Of a DNA stretch of 64,000 bases, positions 1 through 8,879 are shown piece after piece. Origin of the DNA: an uncultured Bacilli bacterium (GTDB lineage Bacteria; Bacillota_I; Bacilli_A; RF39; UBA660); the NCBI GenBank assembly GCA_949451605.1, contig CASTSB010000004.1, forward strand, positions 62,001-126,000, written 5' to 3'. Under the pieces are notes generated by a model, which was given only the letters and a program-made list of their open reading frames with translations, was not told the origin of the DNA and did not search any database. The position numbers and the translations under genes were made by a program. Positions within the stretch are counted from its first letter, which is position 1. The number at the start of each line of letters is the position of its first letter.

Positions 1-769
1 CTTTATAATGATCCCAGTGTCCAGAAGTTTTATACAAGTTTGTTGTTCCAACACATGGAGTATATACATGGCTATATCCCATCTTCTTTTCTTTTGCATA
101 TATATAGTTTTCTAACTCTTTACGAATAATTGCGCCATTCGGTAACCAAAGGGGCATACCTGAACCTACTAATTCATGAGACATAAATAGTTCTTGTTCT
201 TTCCCTATTTTTCTGTGATCTCTTTCTTTAGCCTCTTCTAATTCTTTCAAATGAGCTTCTAAATCTTCTTCATTTTTAAAGCAAATTCCGTAGATTCTTT
301 GAAGCATTTTATTATTAGCATCACCTTTCCAGTAAGCACCACTAAACTTTAATAATTTAAAGTATTTTAGTTCTTTAACTGTTTCTACATGAGGACCTCT
401 GCATAAGTCAGTAAAGTCTCCTTGAGAATAGCAACTAATAACTGTATCTTCTTCATCCATTCTTTCGATTAAATCTATTTTATATTCATCATCTTTAAAT
501 TTTTCTAAAGCCTCTTCTTTTGAAAGTTCTTGTCTAATTATTCTCTTTCCATCTTTCGCAAGTTTTTTCATTTCGTGTTCTATTTTAGGAATATCTTCTT
601 CTGTTAATTTATAATCTCCTAAATCTATATCATAGTAAAAACCTTCTTCAATTACTGGTCCTACCCAAAATTTAGCTTGTGGGTATAAATGTTTTACCGC
701 TTGGGCAAGTAAATGTGCACATGAATGATTCATTACACTTAATTCTTTATTTTCTTTAATATTTATCAT
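1..769 (-). CDS. thrS: Threonyl-tRNA synthetase, N-terminal part (3' end outside window)
   Basis: Charges tRNA-Thr in the cytoplasm. The reading frame runs off the left edge, so only about 256 N-terminal residues are visible. They begin almost directly at the editing domain: HSCAH near residue 15 is the HxxxH zinc/editing motif, followed by a GPVIEEGFYYD block and CRGPHV. The catalytic core then starts with PLWLPNGAIIRKELE. The usual N-terminal TGS domain of about 60 residues is missing. The start at 769 is fixed by a 4-base ATGA overlap with the stop of the small upstream ORF, which implies translational coupling. A T-box leader with a threonine specifier lies upstream and supports the assignment. 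Confidence 0.95.
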   Translation of the reverse strand, partial: MINIKENKELSVMNHSCAHLLAQAVKHLYPQAKFWVGPVIEEGFYYDIDLGDYKLTEEDIPKIEHEMKKLAKDGKRIIRQELSKEEALEKFKDDEYKIDLIERMDEEDTVISCYSQGDFTDLCRGPHVETVKELKYFKLLKFSGAYWKGDANNKMLQRIYGICFKNEEDLEAHLKELEEAKERDHRKIGKEQELFMSHELVGSGMPLWLPNGAIIRKELENYIYAKEKKMGYSHVYTPCVGTTNLYKTSGHWDHYK

Positions 770-972
770 TTTTTCTTTCCTCCTATATTTTCAATTTCAA
801 TTGTTTCATCAAAATCTCTTTCATTTAACATTCCGCTAATTGCACTTCGCTTGTAGGTGGTTTCTAGCGTTTTTATCTGCTTAGATATTTCTTTACGTTT
901 ATCTTCGTTACGCTCAAACATTTCTTGGAACTTATAATTTGCATATTGTTCTCTAAATTCTTTTTCGGTCAT
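766..972 (-). CDS. Small charged protein upstream of thrS, unknown function
   Basis: This 68-residue, highly charged, probably helical protein lies between the T-box leader and thrS. It has a good ribosome site (GGAGGG, 7 bases before the ATG) and its TGA overlaps the thrS ATG. It therefore sits in the threonine-responsive transcript and is translated just before ThrRS. I see no signal peptide, membrane segment or known motif. It might simply drive coupled translation of thrS, or it might act on the synthetase. I do not recognise its family. Confidence 0.7.
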   Translation of the reverse strand: MTEKEFREQYANYKFQEMFERNEDKRKEISKQIKTLETTYKRSAISGMLNERDFDETIEIENIGGKKK

Positions 973-996
973 TGTTATCCCTCCACTTACTATACA

Positions 997-1215
997 AAAA
1001 AACTCCTATATATTTTCTATATAGGAGTGCATAAGCACGGTACCATCCTTGGTTTTACTTACTTTTTTGATAACGGCAATAATACCGGAACTATTTTATT
1101 AATTCTGCTCTAAAGGTAGTAAACTGTAAGGAATTTATTTGTTCTCACCAACACAAACTCTCTTAAAAATCCTTCTTACATTTCATGTCCTTTGTCTATG
1201 CATTTCTTGTACACA
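997..1215 (-). promoter_or_regulatory. T-box riboswitch leader (threonine)
   Basis: On the minus strand the leader contains the AGAGAG element near 1160, the CCGTTATC block at 1070-1077, the conserved T-box sequence AAGGATGGTACCGTGC at 1036-1051 and a terminator. Stem I can pair AAAGG with CCTTT, which puts the triplet ACT (1118-1120), followed by A, in the specifier loop; ACT is a threonine codon. Uncharged tRNA-Thr should favour the antiterminator and switch on the small ORF and thrS. The motifs are read directly; the specifier choice is from manual folding. Confidence 0.92.
1001..1028 (-). terminator. T-box intrinsic terminator
   Basis: ACTCCTATATA pairs with TATATAGGAGT around a short loop and is followed on the minus strand by a run of T. 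It lies right after the T-box sequence and competes with the antiterminator. Confidence 0.9.
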
Positions 1216-1218
1216 CTT

Positions 1219-1247
1219 AATATATCACTATTTATTATTTTTTGCAA
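1219..1247 (-). promoter_or_regulatory. Promoter of the thrS T-box operon
   Basis: Minus-strand TTGCAA (1242-1247) and TATATT (1219-1224) are separated by 17 bases, close to the vegetative sigma consensus, just upstream of the T-box leader. Confidence 0.6.
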
Positions 1248-1252
1248 ATATT

Positions 1253-2008
1253 TTATCTATTATTCCATGATGACGGAACATATATTACACTACCTAAACC
1301 AAAAAATCCTTGGTTATATCTAATTTTAGCCTGTCTAAAGAAACCATTTAAATCACTACAACTGTCTGTTGTTCCAAACATATTGCAATCTATTAGCGCT
1401 ATATGAAGGTGAACTCCAGTTGATCTACCTGTTGTTCCCATCCATCCTAGTGGAGTATTATGATCTACCTCTTGACCTACATAAATGTTTGCATAATTAG
1501 AAAGGTGAACATACTGTGAAGAATAGTATGTTCCATTTATTAAATGCCTTACTGTTACAATTTTTGCGCCTGCACTATCTGTGTATATTCCTGAAATAAT
1601 TCCTTTTGCAACTGGATATATTACTTCACTACTACCTCTTGGACTAGTAATATCATATGCAACATGATAATAATTTGGATAAGAACTTATTCTGCCCATT
1701 TCTGTTGGAAGACGCCAGATAACATTATTTTCTAAACTAGCAATTTTTGTAATCATGTTATCATTTTGAATACTTTTATTTATTTCCATGTCATCGACTT
1801 CAATCAATTTTCTTTTTTCATTAATTGTACCTGTTTTTTTTATAACTGGTGCTTTAGCCATCTCCGTTATATTGATTGTGGTTATTTCAAGACTATTATT
1901 ATTTTTTAAGATATTTCCTGCAGTAAATAAAGCAGATGTTGCAAGAAAAAATGCTGATACTGATAAAATGCATTTTCCCTTCAAAATATAGAGTTTTTCC
2001 TTATCCAT
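1253..2008 (-). CDS. Exported M23-family metallopeptidase
   Basis: Predicted zinc endopeptidase acting on peptidoglycan. An N-terminal hydrophobic segment (about residues 13-35) is a signal peptide or anchor, followed by a charged linker and a C-terminal M23 (LytM) domain. The zinc-site pattern is intact: HVAYD matches HxxxD and HLH matches HxH, with YVHLS and STGVHLHIA in the expected places. The ATG at 2008 is chosen over an in-frame start 60 bases upstream because AGGTGG sits at the right distance in front of it. The gene has its own promoter and appears to be a single-gene unit. Confidence 0.88.
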   Translation of the reverse strand: MDKEKLYILKGKCILSVSAFFLATSALFTAGNILKNNNSLEITTINITEMAKAPVIKKTGTINEKRKLIEVDDMEINKSIQNDNMITKIASLENNVIWRLPTEMGRISSYPNYYHVAYDITSPRGSSEVIYPVAKGIISGIYTDSAGAKIVTVRHLINGTYYSSQYVHLSNYANIYVGQEVDHNTPLGWMGTTGRSTGVHLHIALIDCNMFGTTDSCSDLNGFFRQAKIRYNQGFFGLGSVIYVPSSWNNR

Positions 2009-2036
2009 AATAACCACCTCATGTAGATAGGTTTTT

Positions 2037-2064
2037 ATTATAATTATTTTTAAAATAATGTCAA
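2037..2064 (-). promoter_or_regulatory. Promoter of the M23 peptidase gene
   Basis: Minus-strand TTGACA (2059-2064) and TATAAT (2037-2042), both perfect, with a 16-base spacer, 29 bases before the start codon. Confidence 0.7.
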
Positions 2065-2080
2065 ACAAAAAAAGAAAGTT

Positions 2081-4021
2081 TTATCTTCCTTTTTGTTTGA
2101 CAGATTTAGCTTTTTGATAACCCCTTTGAAAGTCTTCTACAAACCAATCGATTGGATCTGACTTTGAATTAATTATTTCTTGCTTTTTTCTAATATCAAG
2201 GGCAAGATTTTCTAAGTCTTCTTCAGTTGGTGTTTTATCATGACATACTTCTAAGGCATGTTCTACTACAATATCTGCTGCTCTTCTTAGTCCTGATGTA
2301 CAATGACAGTAATTATTAAAACCTAATCCTTGATGATTTCCTGAAATATTATATATTCCTTTAGGATATAAACCATTTAGTAAGTCTTGTATCTTTTCAA
2401 ATTCTGTTTCACCATGCTTTTCAATCATATCTTTAACTCGATCAGATAAATTACTATTTAATTCATCATCAACATGATGAGTTCTATATAAACAAGGGTA
2501 ATTATGGGATGCAAAAAATTCTGCAACTTTATTTCCGGTTAAAAGCATACATTGATAGACTATATCTTCAGATCCTGTTTTCTTTACTTTTAATTCTGAT
2601 GGATCAGGAGTCTTTTCTTTAACTAATTCGTATAGTCTATCGATATGATGTTTTTTACTTAATATTTCTGAGACTTCTTGCAAATTATCTACTGTTCTTT
2701 GCAGTTCTCGAGATGGAGTACCACTTTCTAAAATTTTATTTATTTCCTGATAGGTAGCTCTTTTGGTATTCTTTATAATTGTTTTCATAAATCTTTGATT
2801 GACAACATTTCCTTCTTGATCTACTTCAAAGAAATAGCTTCTAGCTAATCTATTTCTTCCTTCAACCAAAGCTCCTATATCAGTTGAAAATCTCTCAGGA
2901 AAAATCGGAATCATACCTTGACCTTTTAATCCGTTAGCTCTTATATAAATTGATTTAACCCTGTTAAAGGCATTTTCAACTATTGGAGATTCATAATCAT
3001 AATATCCTAATACTGAGGCAACATGTACTCCTAAAAAGTAATGTCCATTAGCCATCTTTTGGCAGCTTAAGGCATCATCTATTTCTACAGTAGTAGGACC
3101 ATCTATTGATAGGACGTATCCATTAAAAATCTTTCTATCTGGATAATTATCCAAAGTTATGGGCTTTTTATAATTATCTACTAATTGAGTAACTTCTAAT
3201 GGAAAGCCAATAGGTATTTCATATTTACTTGCTACTTCTTGCATAGAAAAGTCTTTTTCTTTTTTAGGGGCAATTAATTCTTTTAAGCTTTGCAAATATT
3301 TTATTTTTTCTCTATTTGTTTTTTTAGCTAATTTGTCATGTGACATTTTTTCTAAAACGTTATAAATATCCTGAAGTATTTCTTTTTTTTCTTCATCGGA
3401 TAACTTAAAGTTTTCTTGAGAAAGCATTAGCCAAATAAGGCTTTTATAATAAGACATATCTTTAGTATTATCTTCTTCTATACTTTCCATGTAACTTCTT
3501 GTTAAATTTCTAAAAAGAGTTATTCCTGCCTTATCTTTAGCTTGCATAACAACAGGTATTTTTTTAAATGTAAATTCGATAAAGTCTATATTTCTTGGTT
3601 CACGAATTAAATAGTCTATAAAGTCATAACGATGAGTAGACTCGTCAGTTACTTTGTCTTGTGCTTTAGAAAGCTTTCTTTTTACAGCTCTTAACTCATC
3701 TATTAATTTTTTTCTTTTATTTAGTTTTTTATCTATAATTAAATCTATTTTCTTATCTACTTTTTTAATCTTTTTACTAATTGATGAGGGATCAATTGTT
3801 TCACTTAATTCTGCTGCAGAAACTATATATTCAAAACATGAATCTAAATTATATAATTTTTTACTTTTAGGATAGTCTTCTATAATAGTATGTACCACAC
3901 GAAAAAGAGCACTGACAAACATATCACCATCTTCTTGGACATAATCAAATATTTCATCTCTTGTAATTTTTTTAGTCCTTCCAATTACAGAATTGTATAT
4001 TGCTCTTTCTAATGTTTCCAA
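2081..4021 (-). CDS. RNB-domain ribonuclease with a non-standard layout
   Basis: RNase II/R-type 3'-5' exoribonuclease by its RNB domain (about residues 285-600). The catalytic acidic cluster reads DGPTTVEIDDALS, so the D-x5-D-x-D-D pattern of RNase II/R is D-x5-E-x-D-D here. HHVDDELNSNLSD and CHCTSGLRRAADIVVEHAL are typical of the C-terminal part of RNB. The first ~280 residues are charged and helical, with no recognisable cold-shock domains, and the protein ends without an S1 domain, so substrate binding probably differs from RNase R. The start is TTG at 4021, with AGGAGGG inside the end of dnaI and only 4 bases between the two genes, suggesting coupling. Confidence 0.85.
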   Translation of the reverse strand: METLERAIYNSVIGRTKKITRDEIFDYVQEDGDMFVSALFRVVHTIIEDYPKSKKLYNLDSCFEYIVSAAELSETIDPSSISKKIKKVDKKIDLIIDKKLNKRKKLIDELRAVKRKLSKAQDKVTDESTHRYDFIDYLIREPRNIDFIEFTFKKIPVVMQAKDKAGITLFRNLTRSYMESIEEDNTKDMSYYKSLIWLMLSQENFKLSDEEKKEILQDIYNVLEKMSHDKLAKKTNREKIKYLQSLKELIAPKKEKDFSMQEVASKYEIPIGFPLEVTQLVDNYKKPITLDNYPDRKIFNGYVLSIDGPTTVEIDDALSCQKMANGHYFLGVHVASVLGYYDYESPIVENAFNRVKSIYIRANGLKGQGMIPIFPERFSTDIGALVEGRNRLARSYFFEVDQEGNVVNQRFMKTIIKNTKRATYQEINKILESGTPSRELQRTVDNLQEVSEILSKKHHIDRLYELVKEKTPDPSELKVKKTGSEDIVYQCMLLTGNKVAEFFASHNYPCLYRTHHVDDELNSNLSDRVKDMIEKHGETEFEKIQDLLNGLYPKGIYNISGNHQGLGFNNYCHCTSGLRRAADIVVEHALEVCHDKTPTEEDLENLALDIRKKQEIINSKSDPIDWFVEDFQRGYQKAKSVKQKGR

Positions 4022-4025
4022 CTAT

Positions 4026-4931
4026 TTAATCCCTCCTGTTCTCACTTATTAACTCTAAAGTTACTGTAAGCTGTTTAATTCTTTCTATTATTCTTCTCGC
4101 TTTTACTTTATCTACTCCTGATGATGTTATGGAAAGAGATTTTTCTAATTCTTGTAGAGTTAAATTTGATGTAAAGAAAGTTGGTAAATGATTATCCATT
4201 CTATACTGTAAAATTGGACCTAGTACTTCATCTCTAGACCAGTTACTACAGTTTTCTGCACCAATATCATCTAATAATAATAAAGGAATTTTTTTTATCT
4301 CGGAAAACTTTTCTTGAAAATTAGTATTAAATGAAGATTTTAAATTTATTAAAAATTCTGGATAATAGATTAAAATACTTTTTACATTCTTTTTAGCCAT
4401 TTCATTAAATAATGCCGCAATTAAATAAGTCTTTCCAGAACCGAATGATCCTGTTAAATATAAACCTTTTGATTGGCTTTCTTTTCCATAATTTTCTATG
4501 AATTCTTTAAAATATTTTATAATAGGAAGTCTCGCTTTATCATCTTTATAAATGTTTTTTAAGGAAGCCTCTTTAATTGCCTTTGGCATCTCAAATAATT
4601 CCAAGTTATGTTTAAATGCTTCTTGTAATAAATTTTCTTCAAGTTTTTCACAAATTAAGTACGAAAAATTAATAATATTTTTTTCTTTAATTGGAGTTAG
4701 TTTAAAACCTTCAACTGCATTTTTACAATAAGAAAGATCTTTACAATTTTTACAGTTGTTGCATTCTAAAAATGCTTCTTTTAAACGGGAAGTATAATTC
4801 ATAAGTATATCTTCACTTAATTCTAAAGAAAGCGCAAAATCTTTAAATTTTTGATCTTGGCATTCATTATAAAAAGAATTGGAAAGTTCTTTTTTATCAG
4901 TCTTATTTATTACTTTATTTATATTATCCAT
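4026..4931 (-). CDS. dnaI: Primosomal helicase loader DnaI
   Basis: AAA+ ATPase that loads the replicative helicase. The N-terminal half (about 1-130) contains a Cys cluster, CNNCKNCKDLSYC, that fits the zinc-binding helicase-interaction domain of DnaI. The C-terminal half has Walker A GSFGSGKT and Walker B LLLLDDIGAE, with sensor-like TFFTSN. About 300 residues is the normal length. It is followed at 4 bases by the RNB nuclease. No dnaB/dnaD neighbour lies upstream; comEC is the next gene. Confidence 0.88.
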   Translation of the reverse strand: MDNINKVINKTDKKELSNSFYNECQDQKFKDFALSLELSEDILMNYTSRLKEAFLECNNCKNCKDLSYCKNAVEGFKLTPIKEKNIINFSYLICEKLEENLLQEAFKHNLELFEMPKAIKEASLKNIYKDDKARLPIIKYFKEFIENYGKESQSKGLYLTGSFGSGKTYLIAALFNEMAKKNVKSILIYYPEFLINLKSSFNTNFQEKFSEIKKIPLLLLDDIGAENCSNWSRDEVLGPILQYRMDNHLPTFFTSNLTLQELEKSLSITSSGVDKVKARRIIERIKQLTVTLELISENRRD

Positions 4932-4979
4932 GAACTTCCCACCACCTAGACTTAATTTAACAAAATTATAGAAAATTGT

Positions 4980-7070
4980 CTAGTTTATAGGATAAAATTT
5001 TGTATTTTTATTTTCTAATAATTTCATTTTCCTTAAATTTATTGTTATTGTACCAGATTTATCAGTTCTAAAGAATTTAATGTTATATTTTTTTAGTCTT
5101 TCAATTGTTTCCTGATGAGGATGACCAAATTTATTATTTTCTCCTAAAGACATAATAGCAATTTTTGGTTTTAATTTTTTAAGCAAATTTTCTCCTGTAC
5201 TAGTTTTTGAACCATGATGACCTACTTTTAAAATATCAATTTTTCCTAAATCATATGTTTTTAAAAGTAATTCTTCACTTTTTATGGAGGCATCGCCTGT
5301 AAAAAGAATACTTTTGTTTTTATAACTCGCATAATATATTTGGCTAGAATCATTTTCATCATTTAAATTTTCATTTAATTGAACTAATTTTATGTCACCA
5401 CATTTTAATACTAAGCCTTCTTCTCCTATTGTAACATTTTTAAACTCTTTTATTAGTTTCTCTTCTAAATAATTTATTTTGTTATTATTTATAATTATAT
5501 TTTCAACTTTAAAATATTTAATTAGATTATAAGCTTCTCCTATGTGATCAAAATCACCATGAGTAATAATCAAGTGCTTTATTTTTTTGATGCCTAAACT
5601 TTTTAATAACGGAATAGTTGATGATTTTACAATTGAATTTTCTTTATTTTGCTTTTGCCAATTTTCTTTTTTGAATGAAGGTACTCCTCCCGTATCAATA
5701 AGGATTGAATCATTTTTTGAATGAAGAAGGATTGAGTCACCTTGTCCGACATAAATCATCTTTATATAGGTACTGCTCATTATGCTAGGAAGAAAGTAAT
5801 GAATAACTAAAATACAGATAATTATATAAAACTTAGTTTTTTTCTTATTGTTTAAACTTTTAATCATAATAAATATTAAAATCAAATATATTATATAAAC
5901 TAATATATTTAATTTAAAGAAGATTAATTTTCCAAAAGATATATGATTTAAAGCTAAAGAAATATTTTCTAACATAAGTATTCCTATATTTAAAAATGGA
6001 ATTAAAAAATTGCAAAATAAAGAAGCCAGTGAGAGTGGAAAAATTATAATACTAACGAATGGTACAAAAAACAAATTATAAACAATACTTAATATATTTA
6101 TTTGAGAATAAGTATATAAAGAAATAGGAAGACTTGCTAAAAAAGAAATAAATGAAGTTTTGAAAAGTGAAATAAAATAATTTTTATCATTAATAAAGTT
6201 AGTAGATAAAAGAAGTGCAAAAGAAATAGTAAAGGAATAAATAAATCCTATATCGTATATATAGAAAGGATTTACCAATAAACAAATTGATAAAGCTATT
6301 AAAAATAAATTTGTTTTCTTGATATAAAAATAAAATACTTTGTTAATTGAAAATAAAATAAAAAATAGTACTCCTCTTAAAACTGATGGAGATAAGCCTG
6401 TTAAAGAAAGATAAAACAGCAAAAAGCAAGATGTAAATAGATATCTTTTTTCTTCATTTAACTTTTTAAGCAATTTTAAAATGATTAATGATAATAATTG
6501 AATGTGCATCCCACTTATTGCAAATAAATGACTAATGCCATTTTCTTGATAGGAATACATTATTTCACTCTTTATATATGATTTATTTCCTAAAATAAAA
6601 GTATAAAGATAACTATTATTTTTTAATCTTTTTATAATATAATTTTTAATTTTGTAAAATATGTTTTGGTTATCTGATATTTTATTTATTTCATCTATAT
6701 TAATTAAATATTTTATCTTTTTAGTTTTTAAATATCTTTTGTAATTGAACAATCCCTTAGTTTTAGAATCCTTTGGTAAGTAAAATTCTCCTTTAATTTC
6801 ATATTTGTCTCCAAGAATTATTTTTTCTAATTGGTCTTTTTCTTTTTTTGTTTTGATGTAATATGTTCCTAAAACTTTTTTCTTCCCAATTAGCAAAGTT
6901 AATTTATCACCATCAATATAATAATCTTTTACCTCTCCTATTAATTTATTATTTTGTATAAGTGAATCTTCTTTAGAAATAGAAATTCTTACGAATGATA
7001 TAAGCGTAACTATAATAAAAATACATATATACAAACAATTATGTAGTAATATTTTCCTTAATCTGAGCAA
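4980..7070 (-). CDS. comEC: DNA uptake channel ComEC/Rec2
   Basis: Polytopic membrane protein that carries transforming DNA across the membrane. The order is an N-terminal soluble loop, the competence membrane domain (AISGMHIQLL is the family motif, with many hydrophobic helices at about 180-410) and a C-terminal metallo-beta-lactamase-like domain with THGDFDH and VGHHGSKTST. The length of 696 is normal. The start is TTG at 7070: AGGAG lies 9 bases before it, inside the end of comEA, so the two genes overlap by 32 bases and are probably coupled. The pilus and ComF genes are not in the window. Confidence 0.92.
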   Translation of the reverse strand: MLRLRKILLHNCLYICIFIIVTLISFVRISISKEDSLIQNNKLIGEVKDYYIDGDKLTLLIGKKKVLGTYYIKTKKEKDQLEKIILGDKYEIKGEFYLPKDSKTKGLFNYKRYLKTKKIKYLINIDEINKISDNQNIFYKIKNYIIKRLKNNSYLYTFILGNKSYIKSEIMYSYQENGISHLFAISGMHIQLLSLIILKLLKKLNEEKRYLFTSCFLLFYLSLTGLSPSVLRGVLFFILFSINKVFYFYIKKTNLFLIALSICLLVNPFYIYDIGFIYSFTISFALLLSTNFINDKNYFISLFKTSFISFLASLPISLYTYSQINILSIVYNLFFVPFVSIIIFPLSLASLFCNFLIPFLNIGILMLENISLALNHISFGKLIFFKLNILVYIIYLILIFIMIKSLNNKKKTKFYIIICILVIHYFLPSIMSSTYIKMIYVGQGDSILLHSKNDSILIDTGGVPSFKKENWQKQNKENSIVKSSTIPLLKSLGIKKIKHLIITHGDFDHIGEAYNLIKYFKVENIIINNNKINYLEEKLIKEFKNVTIGEEGLVLKCGDIKLVQLNENLNDENDSSQIYYASYKNKSILFTGDASIKSEELLLKTYDLGKIDILKVGHHGSKTSTGENLLKKLKPKIAIMSLGENNKFGHPHQETIERLKKYNIKFFRTDKSGTITINLRKMKLLENKNTKFYPIN

Positions 7071-7722
7071 ATAAATTTTCTCCTATACCTGATACTTTGG
7101 TAATATCTTCAATTGTTTCAAAATTCCCGTTTTCTTCTCTATACTTAATAATACTATCAGCTTTTGACTCTCCAATACCTGGAAGAGTCATTAGTTCTTC
7201 TTTAGTGGCATTATTTATAGATATCTTCCCACTTACTTTTGTATCCTCTTTTTCTATACAAGCATCATTTTTAAGATTCCCATTTTCTCCTTCTATACAT
7301 TTATCTATAATAATATTTTCTTCCTCTTTAGTTTCTTTAAAATTTGCAACTTGATCATTTGAGTAAACAATAATAACCATTTCATCTATAATCTTTTTAC
7401 TAAGATTAATAACTGAAGTGTTTGCATTTTCTTTTAATCCACCTGCTTTATTAATTACGTCTATTATTCTAGATGAAGCTTCAAGTGAATAAATGCCTGG
7501 ATTTTGAACTTCTCCTTTTATATCTACCTGATATAAATCTTTGGACTCGTTTTTGGTTTCTTCTTTAATATTATCTTTCTTTTTTATCAATAATTCATTT
7601 TTTTCTTCCTTATCTTTATTTTTATAGATGGAATATATCGAATAAGCAATTCCAGAAATTAGTAAGATTCCAATAATTAAACCAATGATAATTTGTTTTC
7701 TATATCGATAATGAAATGACAT
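7039..7722 (-). CDS. comEA: Competence DNA receptor ComEA
   Basis: Membrane-anchored double-stranded DNA receptor. It has an N-terminal membrane segment (about 10-31), a charged linker and an SLBB-type domain (VDIKGEVQNPGIYSL at about 67-81). The C-terminal helix-hairpin-helix pair contains INNATKEELMTLPGIGESKA, the typical ComEA DNA-binding signature. It overlaps comEC and forms a two-gene competence operon with it. Confidence 0.93.
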   Translation of the reverse strand: MSFHYRYRKQIIIGLIIGILLISGIAYSIYSIYKNKDKEEKNELLIKKKDNIKEETKNESKDLYQVDIKGEVQNPGIYSLEASSRIIDVINKAGGLKENANTSVINLSKKIIDEMVIIVYSNDQVANFKETKEEENIIIDKCIEGENGNLKNDACIEKEDTKVSGKISINNATKEELMTLPGIGESKADSIIKYREENGNFETIEDITKVSGIGENLFAQIKENITT

Positions 7723-7751
7723 TTTTTACCTCCTCTATTTTATCATTCGAT

Positions 7752-7778
7752 AAAAAAAGAAAAGTTCATAAACTTTTC
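7752..7778 (-). terminator. Terminator after the first DHH phosphoesterase gene
   Basis: GAAAAGTT/AACTTTTC stem (7759-7766 with 7771-7778) followed on the minus strand by seven T. Confidence 0.8.
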
Positions 7779-7780
7779 TC

Positions 7781-8803
7781 TTATTTTTTTAAATATTTTT
7801 GTATTCCACTTATTATTTCTTTTTCAGTTTCAAATAAATCTTTATTAGATGTCCTGCCACCAGCACTATACTTGTTGCCTCCACCTTGAATTGTATCTAA
7901 GCTTGACATTACATCTGCAACATCTATATCACTTTTACTTCTAGCACTTATTGATATAGTTGAATTATTAATATAACCTAGCACAAAAGATGCATCTACT
8001 TCATATTTTAAGAGCTTGTCTGCTGCGATTGCAATTTCTTCTTTTCTATAAATTGTTTTAGGATTCTCTCTGTTTAAAGTAAAAGCAATATTTTTGTTTT
8101 GAAAAGACTCTTTTTGAAAAGTTTTAAAAGAAGTTCCATAGAAAACTAAATTACTAATCTTTTTATCACTTTCAAATTCTCTTAAAAACAAATTATTAAC
8201 GTAGTCCATACTTGCACCTTTATTTATTAACATTTTTACAGTATCAATTGTTTTAGAACTTGTATTTTTACTAAATCTATTAGTATCTAGAATAATTCCT
8301 GCAAGTAAAAGATTAGCTACTTCCTTATTAAAAAGGGATGAGTTATATTTATCTAAAATATCAGTAATTATTTCCGATGTACTTGATGAATTTAAATCTA
8401 TATATTTATGATCTGCATTTAAAGTGTTTTTATCAGTTTTATGATGATCGATTATAACTATATTTTTAAATAGATGCGCTTCTTTTATTGGGAGAAGATT
8501 TTCTTTATTTACATCTATCATTATTAAAAGAGAATTATTATCTATTTTATTATTTATCATCTTAGAATTAATAAAATTAAATTTAGTTTCTATATCATTT
8601 TTTATTCTTAACAAATTAGGCTGAATATTATATTCTTCTAAAATTATATAAGATTCTTTATTTAATATTTTACATAAAGTATCAACACCAAGAGATGATG
8701 CAAGTGAATCAAAATCTGGATCTTGATGTCCAGTTATAAATACTTTTGAAGATTTATTTATTTTTTCTTCTAAGACTTTTTTTAATTCTATTAATCGCTT
8801 CAT
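7781..8803 (-). CDS. DHH/DHHA1 phosphoesterase, GdpP/NrnA-like
   Basis: Soluble 340-residue protein with GHQDPDFDSLASSLG at the N-terminus, IMIDVN, IDHH in the middle and a DHHA1-type C-terminus. ISARSKSDIDV matches the equivalent stretch of GdpP, the cyclic-di-AMP phosphodiesterase, but there are no membrane, PAS or GGDEF parts, so this is a stand-alone catalytic half. The family motif GGGH reads GGGN here (GGGNKYSAGGRTS). A paralogue at 14634 has the same change. Possible substrates are c-di-AMP, pApA or short RNAs; the sequence does not decide. The start has a strong GGAGGGG site. Confidence 0.8.
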   Translation of the reverse strand: MKRLIELKKVLEEKINKSSKVFITGHQDPDFDSLASSLGVDTLCKILNKESYIILEEYNIQPNLLRIKNDIETKFNFINSKMINNKIDNNSLLIMIDVNKENLLPIKEAHLFKNIVIIDHHKTDKNTLNADHKYIDLNSSSTSEIITDILDKYNSSLFNKEVANLLLAGIILDTNRFSKNTSSKTIDTVKMLINKGASMDYVNNLFLREFESDKKISNLVFYGTSFKTFQKESFQNKNIAFTLNRENPKTIYRKEEIAIAADKLLKYEVDASFVLGYINNSTISISARSKSDIDVADVMSSLDTIQGGGNKYSAGGRTSNKDLFETEKEIISGIQKYLKK

Positions 8804-8854
8804 TATACCCCTCCAAAATTAGACTTATTATACTATAGCTTTAATAGAATTAAA

Positions 8855-8879
8855 AGATGAAGTTTAGCTATCTTCATCT
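8855..8879 (-). terminator. Hairpin after the DUF285 gene
   Basis: Stem AGATGAAG/CTTCATCT immediately follows the stop codon. The minus-strand T-run after it is short (TTTT), so termination may be weak. Confidence 0.6.
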
